From Deinococcus deserti VCD115 (GTDB lineage Bacteria > Deinococcota > Deinococci > Deinococcales > Deinococcaceae), in assembly GCF_000020685.1 (NCBI RefSeq), contig NC_012526.1, positions 1,280,001-1,344,000 of the forward strand: a stretch of DNA of 64,000 nt, written 5' to 3'. The number at the start of each line of letters is the position of its first letter. The first letter of the stretch is position 1. Below the pieces are notes generated by a model that did not search any database, was not told the origin of the DNA, and saw nothing but the letters and a program-made list of their open reading frames with translations. Positions 44,945-53,039 of this stretch are shown piece after piece. Made by a program: the position numbers and the translations under genes.

Positions 44945-46528
44945 ATGCTGTTCCGCTGCTCACACCTGATTTCGCGTTGCTGGCGAATCCTGGTGTGGGC
45001 GTCCATGCTGGGCTGTTGGACAGAAGCCAGCGCGCGGGCCACTTTTCCTTCTGAAATTCGCAGCGCCGGGATAGGTGCCTTTCAGGTGCCCCTCGACCCT
45101 CTGCCTGCGCCCAATCGACTTGCCCTTGACGGCCTGGGGGTGGTGAGCCCCTGCCCCAGGCCTGAAGCTCCGCTGGACCGCATCCTGTACGACCATCTGG
45201 ACGGCGAAGGAGCTGCGCTGAGCTGTGGCAATGCGTTTGCGTCGCTGGTGCACTTTCCGGACGCCGGGCCTCTCAACCCCTCGCAGGCCAGTGGCCCCTT
45301 GGGAGCTTTCGCGGTGCTGGCAGATTCCATCCGTGGAGCACGGCGGGAAGTGCTGCTGGAGAACATGATCTGGGACGATGATCAGCCCGGGCGCACCACG
45401 CCCGCCCCCGGTGCGCTGATTGCCCAGGCGATCGCGGACCTGAGACGGGACGTTCGCGACCACCCGGAACGCTATCCACAGGGAGTGAGCGTGCGGCTTC
45501 TGCTGGGCAACTCCGTGCGCCTGGACAGCCTGCTGAACCCTGAATCCAGTGCCTACAGCGCCGCAAGACACCTGCTGCTGGCTGGCGTTCCACTGGCCGG
45601 CGACCCTGTGCCCGGCTGGCACCTGGAAATCGCAAATTACGCCTATTTTGCGCCGCATGACCACGCCAAGCTGCTGATCGTGGACGGTGAGGAGGTGTCT
45701 GCCGGAGGCTACAACATCAGCTGGTTTCATGTGCCGCTGCGCACACGCGGAGGCCGCGACCTGACTGACCTCGCCCTGCGGGTGCGCGGCCCGGTGGCCC
45801 GGCACGCAGTAGCAGCATTCCGCGATGCCTGGCTGCTCAGCCGGACGTTGCAATGCCCGGAGGGCGTGACGCCCGCCACCCTGCAGAGTTGTGCGCTGGG
45901 GACCCAGGCGCAACCCTTTACGCTGATCTGGTCCAGTCCACCCACTCCAGTGGGGTCGTCCCGGGTGTACGGGCTTTACCGCCGCTCCGGGTACAACGGG
46001 GCAGACGACGCCATGACTGCCCTGCTCGGAGCGGCCCGGACCCGCATCGACCTGATGCAGTCGCAGGTCAGCGGGACCCTGCGCTGCAGCCTGAGCCTGC
46101 TGGCTCCCGGCGGCTGTCCCTTTCCCGCTGAGCACCTGCCGGTGTGGCAGGCCATCATCGGTGCCGTGCGCGAGCGGGGTGTACAGGTCCGGTTGGTGGT
46201 GGACCACGACCCCGCCCTGCAACTGGAGACGCTGGCCTTCCTGGCTGGCGTTCAGGCCGCCCTCAGACCTCTGGGCCTTCAGCATCACGTGCAGGCGCGC
46301 TGGTCCGGGACCGACGGTGGACTGCATTCCAAGGCCGCCCTGATCGACGGGCAGATGCTGACCGTCGGCAGCCAGAACCTGCATTTTTCCTCCTTCGGTG
46401 ACCGGGGCCTGAATGAATACACCCTGGCGACCAGTGACCCGGCTGCTCTGGAGGCCGGGCAGCGGACCTTCGAGTTCGAGTGGGGCCGGAGCCGTCCGCT
46501 AAGCCTTCCGTCGTGGCTGCGCCCCTGA
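44945..46528 (+). CDS. Secreted phospholipase D-like protein with two HKD motifs
   Basis: 527 residues. A short N-terminal hydrophobic segment (LISRCWRILVWASMLGCWTEASA) probably directs export. Both catalytic motifs are intact: His240-Lys242-Asp247 in HAKLLIVDG and His461-Lys463-Asp468 in HSKAALIDG, followed by GGYN and GSQN. The superfamily hydrolyses or transfers phosphodiesters: cardiolipin synthesis, phospholipase or nuclease. Several Cys pairs (CPRPE, CGN, CPEG, CALG, CSL, CPF) suggest disulfides outside the membrane. Substrate undetermined. Confidence 0.85.
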   Translation: MLFRCSHLISRCWRILVWASMLGCWTEASARATFPSEIRSAGIGAFQVPLDPLPAPNRLALDGLGVVSPCPRPEAPLDRILYDHLDGEGAALSCGNAFASLVHFPDAGPLNPSQASGPLGAFAVLADSIRGARREVLLENMIWDDDQPGRTTPAPGALIAQAIADLRRDVRDHPERYPQGVSVRLLLGNSVRLDSLLNPESSAYSAARHLLLAGVPLAGDPVPGWHLEIANYAYFAPHDHAKLLIVDGEEVSAGGYNISWFHVPLRTRGGRDLTDLALRVRGPVARHAVAAFRDAWLLSRTLQCPEGVTPATLQSCALGTQAQPFTLIWSSPPTPVGSSRVYGLYRRSGYNGADDAMTALLGAARTRIDLMQSQVSGTLRCSLSLLAPGGCPFPAEHLPVWQAIIGAVRERGVQVRLVVDHDPALQLETLAFLAGVQAALRPLGLQHHVQARWSGTDGGLHSKAALIDGQMLTVGSQNLHFSSFGDRGLNEYTLATSDPAALEAGQRTFEFEWGRSRPLSLPSWLRP

Positions 46529-46598
46529 GCGCACCACCGGCGCATGGCTGGTGAGATTCGTCCCGCTGCCCGGGGCAAGGCCGTGCTGAAATAGACGG

Positions 46599-47069
46599 GT
46601 GACGCCTCAAAAGTCTCCATCAGCTCCACAACCGGCGTCCGGACCGGACAGTCCCTTCGATCCGGCTCTGGCAGACGCTGGCCGGATCCCGACACTGGTG
46701 GTGTTGTGGGGCTTGTTTACCCTGTCAAGCACCCCCTTCCTGGGTCGGCTGTTGCAGGGTGAGACCACTCTTTTTGCTCAGAATGTCCTGTACACCTGCG
46801 CCACTGCGGTATTACTGGTCCTGGTCTGGCGCGGCAGCGTGTGGGCCTGGCGCCTGACCGTGTCGTTCAGCATTTTTACCGGCCTGGTGGTGTTCGTGGT
46901 CGGCATGCTGGCTGGTGCAAACTCCTGGATGGGCTGGCTGGTGAGTGCAGCCGGAATCGGATTTCTGCTGCTGGCCTGCTGTCTGGTCGCCATTCCCAGC
47001 ATCCGGTCATTCCTCGACAGCCGCTGGGCTGCGCGCCGCAGGAGCACCCCAGCCCGGAGCCGCCCGTGA
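46599..47069 (+). CDS. Small membrane protein of unknown function
   Basis: 156 residues. A Pro/Ser-rich cytoplasmic N-terminus (1-25) is followed by four membrane segments (about 30-50, 62-78, 85-105 and 110-130) and a basic tail (RRRSTPARSRP). Not recognised. GTG start; its stop overlaps the RNHCP gene (GTGA), so they are co-expressed. Confidence 0.68.
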   Translation: MTPQKSPSAPQPASGPDSPFDPALADAGRIPTLVVLWGLFTLSSTPFLGRLLQGETTLFAQNVLYTCATAVLLVLVWRGSVWAWRLTVSFSIFTGLVVFVVGMLAGANSWMGWLVSAAGIGFLLLACCLVAIPSIRSFLDSRWAARRRSTPARSRP

Positions 47070-47425
47070 CCGGGGGGCCTGAGACTGGTGGGCGCCGGTT
47101 CATGGTGCAGGGTACCAACAATGCCTTCGCCTGTGGACACTGCGGCGCTGAGGTTCAGCCGCTTCAGAACGGCAGTGTCCGCAACCATTGCCCCGAGTGC
47201 CTTCATAGCAAACATGTCGATATCAATCCGGGAGACCGGGCCAGCACCTGCCACGGGCTGATGCAGCCGGTCGCTGTGGAGCAGAGTGGCAAGAAAGGCT
47301 GGTTGATCGTGCACCAGTGCGTCAGATGCGGATTTACCGGGCGCAACAAGGCGGCGCTCGATGATCCGCAGCAGCCTGACAGCTGGGACGCCATGATCCG
47401 GCTCAGCGCCCGTCCGCCGATTTAG
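47066..47425 (+). CDS. RNHCP-domain zinc-ribbon protein
   Basis: 119 residues with the namesake motif: FACGHCGAEVQPLQNGSVRNHCPECLHSKHVDINPGDRASTCHGLM, followed by a second CxxC (HQCVRCGFTGRNKAAL). The paired Cys motifs probably bind zinc. The RNHCP family is small and its role is unknown; homology to zinc-ribbon RNA-binding proteins is suggested by the fold only. I start at GTG 47066 (VTGGPETGGRRFMVQ), which overlaps the preceding stop. Confidence 0.82.
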   Translation: MTGGPETGGRRFMVQGTNNAFACGHCGAEVQPLQNGSVRNHCPECLHSKHVDINPGDRASTCHGLMQPVAVEQSGKKGWLIVHQCVRCGFTGRNKAALDDPQQPDSWDAMIRLSARPPI

Positions 47426-47486
47426 GCCGGCGCCCGACACCTCTGCCGTGACAGTCAAGGTGCCTGGCCGCCGGAATGTGGATTGC

Positions 47487-47492
47487 TACACT
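47487..47492 (+). promoter_or_regulatory. -10 element for leaderless small membrane protein mRNA
   Basis: TACACT, 7 bases before the ATG at 47500. This also favours 47500 over the upstream ATG at 47476. Confidence 0.6.
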
Positions 47493-47499
47493 CCTGGGC

Positions 47500-47673
47500 A
47501 TGGTTCTTTGGCTGGTGGTGGTTTTCATTCTGCTCAGTGCGACCCTGATACTCGCGCTGTCGTTCGGTCCATTGAAGACGGCAGAGAATATCCGGGTCAT
47601 CCGGATGTTCGCAGCTGTTCAGTACCTTGCGGCGCTGCTGCTGGCACTGGCGCGCCTGATGGGTCGTGCATGA
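47500..47673 (+). CDS. Small two-helix membrane protein
   Basis: 57 residues, MVLWLVVVFILLSATLILAL at the start and a second amphipathic or membrane helix (FAAVQYLAALLLALARL). Not recognised. Its stop overlaps the MBL hydrolase start (ATGA), and it has a -10 box of its own, so it is probably real and leads the MBL-purD unit. Confidence 0.65.
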   Translation: MVLWLVVVFILLSATLILALSFGPLKTAENIRVIRMFAAVQYLAALLLALARLMGRA

Positions 47674-48584
47674 ACGGGCCGCAATTGATTGACCTGCACT
47701 TTCAGGAGACCCCGGGCGTCATTGCGGCCCATGTCCTGGATACCGGTGATGGCCTGGCTCTTGTCGATCCGGGCCCTGGCAGCACGCTGGACGCTCTCGA
47801 AGCTGGTCTGAATACCCTGGGGGCTGAGCTCAGCGATGTCCGGCACGTTCTGTTGACGCATATTCACTTTGATCATGCGGGGGCGGCGGGTACCGTGCTG
47901 GCCCGCGTGCCCCGGGCCAGGGTCTACGTTCACGGACGCGGAGCAGGTCATCTTGTGAGCCCGGAACGGCTGGTCGCCAGCGCCACCCAGATTTACGGCG
48001 ACCAGATGGACCGCCTGTGGGGCGTGATGCAGCCGGTTGATCAGGACCGCCTGACTCCCCTGGAGGACGGGCAGACATTGCGTCTGGGGCGGGCCGAGGC
48101 CCGGGTGCTGTACACCCCGGGGCACGCCGTGCATCACGTGGCCTATCACATCGGAGACGACCTGTTTGTCGGAGACGTAGGCGGTGTCCGGCTGGACCCC
48201 CGGCAGACGCCGCGTGCGCCTACCCCTCCGCCAGATATTCAGCTTGATGACTGGAAACAGAGCATTTCGACCTTGCGCGTCCTCGACGCCCGTACGCTGC
48301 AGCTGACCCATTTCGGTGCCCATCCTCAGGAGGCTGCCCACTGGGACGGACTGCTTAACAACATGGAGCTCGACGCCAGCCGGATACGGGAGGGAATGGA
48401 GCGGGGCCAGTCGTTCGAGGCCATCTCCGAGGAATACACCGAGGTCCTGATGGCCGAGCTGGCGGCCGAGGGTATTCACCTGCCCGCCCGCTATGAATTT
48501 GCCTGCCCGCCCTGGATGAGTGTGCAGGGCCTGATGCGTTACTGGCAGCGGCAGTCCGTCCGCAGCGGAAGGGGAGACGCCTGA
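47670..48584 (+). CDS. Metallo-beta-lactamase fold hydrolase
   Basis: 304 residues. The metal motif HIHFDHAGAAG (HxHxDH), second-site His in TPGHAVHHVAYH and Asp in VGDVGGVRLDP are all present, so both metals should bind. The C-terminus has a DUF-like helical extension. Family activities range from glyoxalase II to persulfide dioxygenase and phosphorylcholine esterase; the substrate here is unknown. Overlaps purD by one base (TGATG). Confidence 0.86.
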   Translation: MNGPQLIDLHFQETPGVIAAHVLDTGDGLALVDPGPGSTLDALEAGLNTLGAELSDVRHVLLTHIHFDHAGAAGTVLARVPRARVYVHGRGAGHLVSPERLVASATQIYGDQMDRLWGVMQPVDQDRLTPLEDGQTLRLGRAEARVLYTPGHAVHHVAYHIGDDLFVGDVGGVRLDPRQTPRAPTPPPDIQLDDWKQSISTLRVLDARTLQLTHFGAHPQEAAHWDGLLNNMELDASRIREGMERGQSFEAISEEYTEVLMAELAAEGIHLPARYEFACPPWMSVQGLMRYWQRQSVRSGRGDA

Positions 48585-49834
48585 TGCGCGTTCTGGTGAT
48601 CGGCGGCGGCGGCCGTGAGCACGCCATCGTGGCGGCGTGTACCCGCCATGGTCATGAAGTGCTGTGTACTCCGGCAAATCCCGGCATTGCCAGACAGGCG
48701 CGTGTGCTACACAGCCCGCAGGACGCTGCTTCCCTGGCCCGATTGGCGCAGCAGGAAGCCGTGGACCTGGTGATCGTCGGTCCCGAGGCCTACCTTGCTG
48801 CTGGAGTGGTGGATGCCTGCACAGCGCTGGGCATTCCGGCCTTCGGCCCTACCCAGGCGGCCAGCCGGCTCGAAGGAGACAAGGCCTGGAGCAAGGCCTT
48901 CATGGCCAGGCATGGGATTCCTACTGCTCAGCACCTGACTTTTGACAACCTTGAAGACGCGCTGGCGCACGTGCGTGGCCTGCGGACACCAATTGTGGTT
49001 AAAGATGCTGGTCTCAAGGCAGGCAAGGGCGTGACTATTGCGCACAGCCACGAAGAGGCTGGAGCCGCCCTGAGAGACATCTTCAGCGAGGCGGGGGCCA
49101 AGGCCGTCATCGAAGACTTCATGACCGGGCAGGAAGTCACGATCCTGGCCCTGACCGACGGAGTGCGCTATGCCCTGACGCCTCCCAGTCAGGACCACAA
49201 GACCATTTACGAGGGCGATACCGGCCCGATGACCGGTGGCATGGGTGTGATCTGCCCATTCCCGGTGCCTGACGACGCCCTCTCGCTGATCCGCGAGACG
49301 ATTATCATTCCGACGCTCCGGGGCATGGAAGCAGAAGGTGTGCCGTTCCGTGGTGTGCTCTACGCCGGACTGATGCTTACTCCCCAGGGCCCCAAGGTGG
49401 TGGAGTTTAACGCCCGGTTCGGTGATCCCGAGGCTGAGGCCGTATTGCCGCTGCTGGCAAGTGATCTCGCGCAGCATGCCCTGGAGGCAGCGCAGGGCCG
49501 GCTGGACCCTGATGCCGTGCAGTTCCAGCGTGGGGCCAGCGCCGTGGTGATTCTGGCGGCTCCGGGGTATCCCGCCGAGCCTGTGCGTGACATCCCTATT
49601 ACCCTGCCGCCCGAGCCATCCGGGACAGCCATCTTTCACGCAGGAACCCGTCAGGACGGTGAGGTACTGCGGAGCAATGGGGGCCGCGTTCTGGCAGTAA
49701 CTGCGACCGCCACTACTCTTCAGGAAGCCCTGAGCGGGGCCTATTCGCTGGCCGACCAGATCGATTTCCCTGGCGCGCAGATGCGCCGGGATATTGGTCA
49801 CCGGATCGGGTTGGCTCCTGGAGCTGAGGTTTGA
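48584..49834 (+). CDS. purD: Phosphoribosylamine-glycine ligase
   Basis: 416 residues of the ATP-grasp GARS enzyme: VLVIGGGGREHAIV, FGPTQAASRLEGDKAWSKAFM, VVKDAGLKAGKGVTIA, YEGDTGPMTGGMGVICP and VVEFNARFGDPEAEAVLPLL are all classic. It catalyses the second step of purine synthesis. It starts one base inside the MBL hydrolase stop. The stop codon lies inside the -35 box of the next gene, tRNA-Leu. Confidence 0.97.
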   Translation: MRVLVIGGGGREHAIVAACTRHGHEVLCTPANPGIARQARVLHSPQDAASLARLAQQEAVDLVIVGPEAYLAAGVVDACTALGIPAFGPTQAASRLEGDKAWSKAFMARHGIPTAQHLTFDNLEDALAHVRGLRTPIVVKDAGLKAGKGVTIAHSHEEAGAALRDIFSEAGAKAVIEDFMTGQEVTILALTDGVRYALTPPSQDHKTIYEGDTGPMTGGMGVICPFPVPDDALSLIRETIIIPTLRGMEAEGVPFRGVLYAGLMLTPQGPKVVEFNARFGDPEAEAVLPLLASDLAQHALEAAQGRLDPDAVQFQRGASAVVILAAPGYPAEPVRDIPITLPPEPSGTAIFHAGTRQDGEVLRSNGGRVLAVTATATTLQEALSGAYSLADQIDFPGAQMRRDIGHRIGLAPGAEV

Positions 49835-49859
49835 CCGCGGGCCGTCCCCGCGCTACCAT
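49831..49859 (+). promoter_or_regulatory. tRNA-Leu promoter overlapping the purD stop
   Basis: TTGACC (49831-49836), a 17-base spacer, TACCAT (49854-49859). The TGA inside TTGACC is the purD stop codon. Confidence 0.78.
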
Positions 49860-49884
49860 TCTCCACGGCAAGCTCCCCGGGCGT

Positions 49885-49967
<83 letters not shown>

Positions 49968-49972
49968 AATTA

Positions 49973-50006
49973 GAGCGCCTCGTCCTTGGACGGGGCGCTC
50001 GCTTTT
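49973..50006 (+). terminator. Terminator of tRNA-Leu
   Basis: GAGCGCCTCGTCC (49973-49985) pairs with GGACGGGGCGCTC (49988-50000), one G-U pair, followed by GCTTTT. Confidence 0.85.
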
Positions 50007-50691
50007 ATCGAGGAGAGGAAAAGAAAATCAGGCAGGCTGATTGCCGCTACAGATTGAGCCGAAGGATCTTCGGCTCAGGTCATGAGGGTCAGAGAATCCG
50101 AAGGCGACTGTTAGGTTTGAAAAGCCTTCCTCTGTGCCCTTTTTCATGGTCTGGGAAGTCACGTCATGTGGATAGTGCAGTTTGGGCAGCGCGCTTAGCA
50201 AGCAGGTGTGTAGCTACATGCGCCGCAAGAGGACGGCCGGGCAGGAAGCCTTGCGCGCTCATTACGCCTGTATCTTGCAGGGCTTTCCGAAAATGCTGCT
50301 CGCGTCTGGCTTCAAGGGCAGCCTTGTCCTTGCACCAGCTGAATGTGGTTGCTTCGGCAGACTTCCTCTGGCAACAGAGCTCATTTGTCTGGCACTCCTG
50401 ACCCTTTATGGTCGGCTGATATGCTTTTCAAACACCAAGGCAGATCACTTCAAGAATTGTGTGCACCAAAATTCAGTCCGCTTGAGAAAATTATCAGTGA
50501 CGACAGCAATTCCTGGCGTGACACGCTACGCCGGCGCTTCGGGTCTTCTGATATGCAGCCCGCGCCAATGGTCTTCAGCAGATCGTGGTTTGTCTGGCTG
50601 CCGTGTATAGTGGAAAGCTGTATGGTGCCCCGTGAGAAGTCAAACGGGCAAGCCGGAGGCATAGCTTACCGGTAGCGCCGAAGAGGTTCCC
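50007..50691. other. Gene-poor, less GC-rich region between tRNA-Leu and secG (685 bases)
   Basis: No gene I can support. A 10-bp hairpin (TGAGCCGAAG, 50055-50077) sits near the start. A frame at 50343-50675 includes LFKHQGRSLQELCAPKFSPLEKIISDDSNSW, which looks coding-like but matches no family I know. The base composition from about 50340 to 50560 is close to half AT, well below the rest of the window. The end carries the secG promoter. Confidence 0.55.
50606..50611 (+). promoter_or_regulatory. Probable -10 element of secG
   Basis: TATAGT about 80 bases before the secG ATG, giving a leader with AGAGG close to the start. I see no good -35. Confidence 0.4.
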
Positions 50692-50916
50692 ATGATCCTG
50701 AATCTATTTATTGTTCTGTTCGCCTTGATCTGCCTGGCACTGGTGTTTTTCGTATTGCTTCAGGTGCCCAAACAGGCTGGTCTGTCCGCCAGTATGGCGT
50801 CCGGCGGCTCCCTATTGGGGGGGCGGGGAGTGGAAGGCGGCCTTATTCGGGTCACGAGTGTACTGGGAGGCTTCTTCATGCTACTTGCACTCCTGATCTC
50901 CTTTATTTCTCGCTGA
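50692..50916 (+). CDS. secG: Preprotein translocase subunit SecG
   Basis: 74 residues, two membrane segments (about 2-24 and 52-71) joined by the SecG cytoplasmic loop with GLSASMASGGSLLGGRG. It completes the SecYEG channel. AGAGG with a short spacer precedes the ATG. Terminated by the hairpin at 50935-50960. Confidence 0.93.
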   Translation: MILNLFIVLFALICLALVFFVLLQVPKQAGLSASMASGGSLLGGRGVEGGLIRVTSVLGGFFMLLALLISFISR

Positions 50917-50934
50917 GACCACCTTATTCTGTGT

Positions 50935-50960
50935 TGCCCGGCTCATCGTGGAGCCGGGCA
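50935..50960 (+). terminator. Terminator of secG
   Basis: A perfect 10-bp stem TGCCCGGCTC (50935-50944) with GAGCCGGGCA (50951-50960). No T-run. Confidence 0.7.
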
Positions 50961-51060
50961 GTCGTCATATCTGGAGCTGACAAACATAGGATCGGCAACA
51001 AACCAATCCACAATTGTAGTACCTAACACCGTAAGCATGGTCAGATCGTAAGAGCAACCC

Positions 51061-51089
51061 TTGACCAAACCTAGGCCAATTCATATAGT
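51061..51089 (+). promoter_or_regulatory. Promoter of the oligopeptide ABC operon
   Basis: TTGACC (51061-51066), a 17-base spacer, TATAGT (51084-51089); near-consensus sigma-70 type. A leader of about 90 bases follows and ends in TAGGAGA before the ATG at 51186. Confidence 0.8.
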
Positions 51090-51185
51090 GACCACGCTGG
51101 AAACTCAGAAATCCCTCTCGTGTAGACCCCTTGGCTGGCATCTGCTGCCTTTGGCTATACACGGTCCAGTCTTATAGGAGACTCC

Positions 51186-52943
51186 ATGAAAAAAGCCCTG
51201 CTTCTTGCGCTGGCCATGACCGCCAGCACCTCGCTCGCAGCACCCTTTGTGTGGCCCGCCGCCTGGACCGCTGAGCAGAACACCGCTCCAAAGCGCGGTG
51301 GCGAATACCGCAACTACAACCTGACTGATTACAAGACGCTGAACCCTTTTACGAGCGTTGAAGCTAACAGCCTGCCCCTCCGCATGGGCTACGGCACGGG
51401 TCTGTTCTTCCAGGATCCCCGCAACGACGAATTCATTCCCTATATGGCCGATGGCAAGCCTGTTGTCAGCAACAATAACAAGCGCTTTGTGGTCAAGATC
51501 CGTCAGGGCATGAAATTCAGTGATGGTCAGGCCATCACCGCCGACGACTGGGTCAGCACCATGACGATCCACAAGGATGACAAGGTCGGCAGCAACAGCT
51601 TCGACAGCTTCTTCCTGAACAAGAAGCCCATCACCATCAAGAAGATTGACACTTACACCCTGCAGTTTGACTTCCCTCAGCCCAGCTCTCAGGCTTACAG
51701 CCGCATGGCCTTCACCCCCTGGCCTGACCACGTCTTCGGCAAGACCTACCGTGCCGGCGGCGCTGAGGCCATCAAGAAGATGTGGACCCTGGGCACCAAC
51801 CCCAGCGAGATCGTGAGCCCTGGCGCTTGGGTCCTGGAATCGCTGCGTGCTGGTGAGCGTGCTGTCCTGAAGAAGAACCCACACTGGGGTGACTGGAACC
51901 AGGACAGCCGTGGCAACGAGCTGCCCTACCTGGACCGTACCTCCTACCGTATCGTAGGCGACGCGAACGCGGCGCTCGCCGCTTACCTGTCCGGCCAGAT
52001 CGATACCGTCGCCGTGCGTAACGCCGACGACCTGGCCCAGATCAAGAAGGCCATGGACGCAGGCAGCCTCAAGGCTTTCCTGAGGCCCAACGTCAGCCCC
52101 CAGGCCACCAGCCAGTGGATCGTCTTCAACTGGAACAAGGCCAGTGATCCTGCCAAGCAGAAGCTGTTCCGCGACGTGCGTTTCCGCCGCGCCATGAGCC
52201 ACCTCGCCAACCGTCAGGCCATGGTTCAGCTCGCTCTGGGTGGTCTGGGCACCGAGACGTACTTCAGCGTGTACCCGATCTTCAAGCAGCAGATGGCCGC
52301 TGGCGCCAACGCTCCCAAGTACCCCTTCAACCCCGGTGAAGCCACCAGGCTGCTGGCCCAGATGGGTTACACCAAGAAGAACGCTCAGGGCTTCCTGGTC
52401 GACAAGGCTGGTAAGGTCCTGGAGTTCAACCTCAGCACCAACGCCGGCAACACCGTGCGTGAGCAGCTCGGCCGTATTTTTGCCGACGAAGCCAAGAAGG
52501 TCGGCGTGAAGGTTAACTTCACCCCCATTGACTTCAACAACCTCGTTAACCAGCTGACCGCCAAGGGCGAGAACCGTCCCTTCGACGCCATCCTGCTGGG
52601 TCTGTCCGGTGGCAGCAACATCTGGAGCTTCGGCAGCAACGTCGTTCCCTGCGGTACCAACCTGCACAGCTACAACAACCCGACTAACGGCGCCTGCGCC
52701 ACCAGCCAGGAACAGCTGATGACCAAGCTGTACTACCAAGGCGACGCCGAGTTTGACGACGCCAAGCGCCGCGCCATCGGTGGCCGCATCATGCAGGCCG
52801 AAGGCGAGCTGCAGCCTGTGATCTACCTGGTCGGCGGTAACTACCACGCCACCTGGAACGAGCGCGTCGGCGGTGAGCGCCCGGCAGCCCACCTGGACGC
52901 GTACTACGGCGACCGCGAACTGGCCCTGACCTTTATCAAGTAA
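51186..52943 (+). CDS. Oligopeptide ABC transporter, substrate-binding protein (SBP_bac_5)
   Basis: 585 residues. The signal peptide (MKKALLLALAMTASTSLA) lacks a lipobox Cys, so the protein may be soluble or retained otherwise. Family patterns: NLTDYKTLNPFTSVEANS, VKIRQGMKFSDGQAITADDWV, the peptide-pocket region TSYRIVGDANAALAAYLSGQID and DVRFRRAMSHLANRQAMVQLALGG. It has no fused domain and is encoded first, with a strong promoter and a clear ribosome site, as usual for the abundant component. A hairpin after it may set the ratio to the membrane genes. Confidence 0.93.
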   Translation: MKKALLLALAMTASTSLAAPFVWPAAWTAEQNTAPKRGGEYRNYNLTDYKTLNPFTSVEANSLPLRMGYGTGLFFQDPRNDEFIPYMADGKPVVSNNNKRFVVKIRQGMKFSDGQAITADDWVSTMTIHKDDKVGSNSFDSFFLNKKPITIKKIDTYTLQFDFPQPSSQAYSRMAFTPWPDHVFGKTYRAGGAEAIKKMWTLGTNPSEIVSPGAWVLESLRAGERAVLKKNPHWGDWNQDSRGNELPYLDRTSYRIVGDANAALAAYLSGQIDTVAVRNADDLAQIKKAMDAGSLKAFLRPNVSPQATSQWIVFNWNKASDPAKQKLFRDVRFRRAMSHLANRQAMVQLALGGLGTETYFSVYPIFKQQMAAGANAPKYPFNPGEATRLLAQMGYTKKNAQGFLVDKAGKVLEFNLSTNAGNTVREQLGRIFADEAKKVGVKVNFTPIDFNNLVNQLTAKGENRPFDAILLGLSGGSNIWSFGSNVVPCGTNLHSYNNPTNGACATSQEQLMTKLYYQGDAEFDDAKRRAIGGRIMQAEGELQPVIYLVGGNYHATWNERVGGERPAAHLDAYYGDRELALTFIK

Positions 52944-52947
52944 CCCC

Positions 52948-52970
52948 GCCACACCTTCAGGAGGGGTGGC
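52948..52970 (+). terminator. Hairpin between binding protein and permease genes (possible attenuator)
   Basis: GCCACACC (52948-52955) against GGGGTGGC (52963-52970), one mismatch, 7-base loop. It lies in the 96-base gap and has no T-run, so partial termination or mRNA stabilisation is more likely than full termination. Confidence 0.4.
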
Positions 52971-53039
52971 CTGCGAAAGCGGGCTGCCCCCCCAACCATG
53001 TGAGCCCGGTTCTTTCGTCACCTCTCAGAGGTACCTAGC

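Noticed and set aside
50343..50675. A 110-codon frame upstream of secG
   Set aside because: No family, no ribosome site, atypical composition; reported only as part of an unexplained region.
51105..53021. A 638-codon open frame on the minus strand
   Set aside because: Antisense to the peptide-binding protein gene, which has a promoter, ribosome site and signal peptide.
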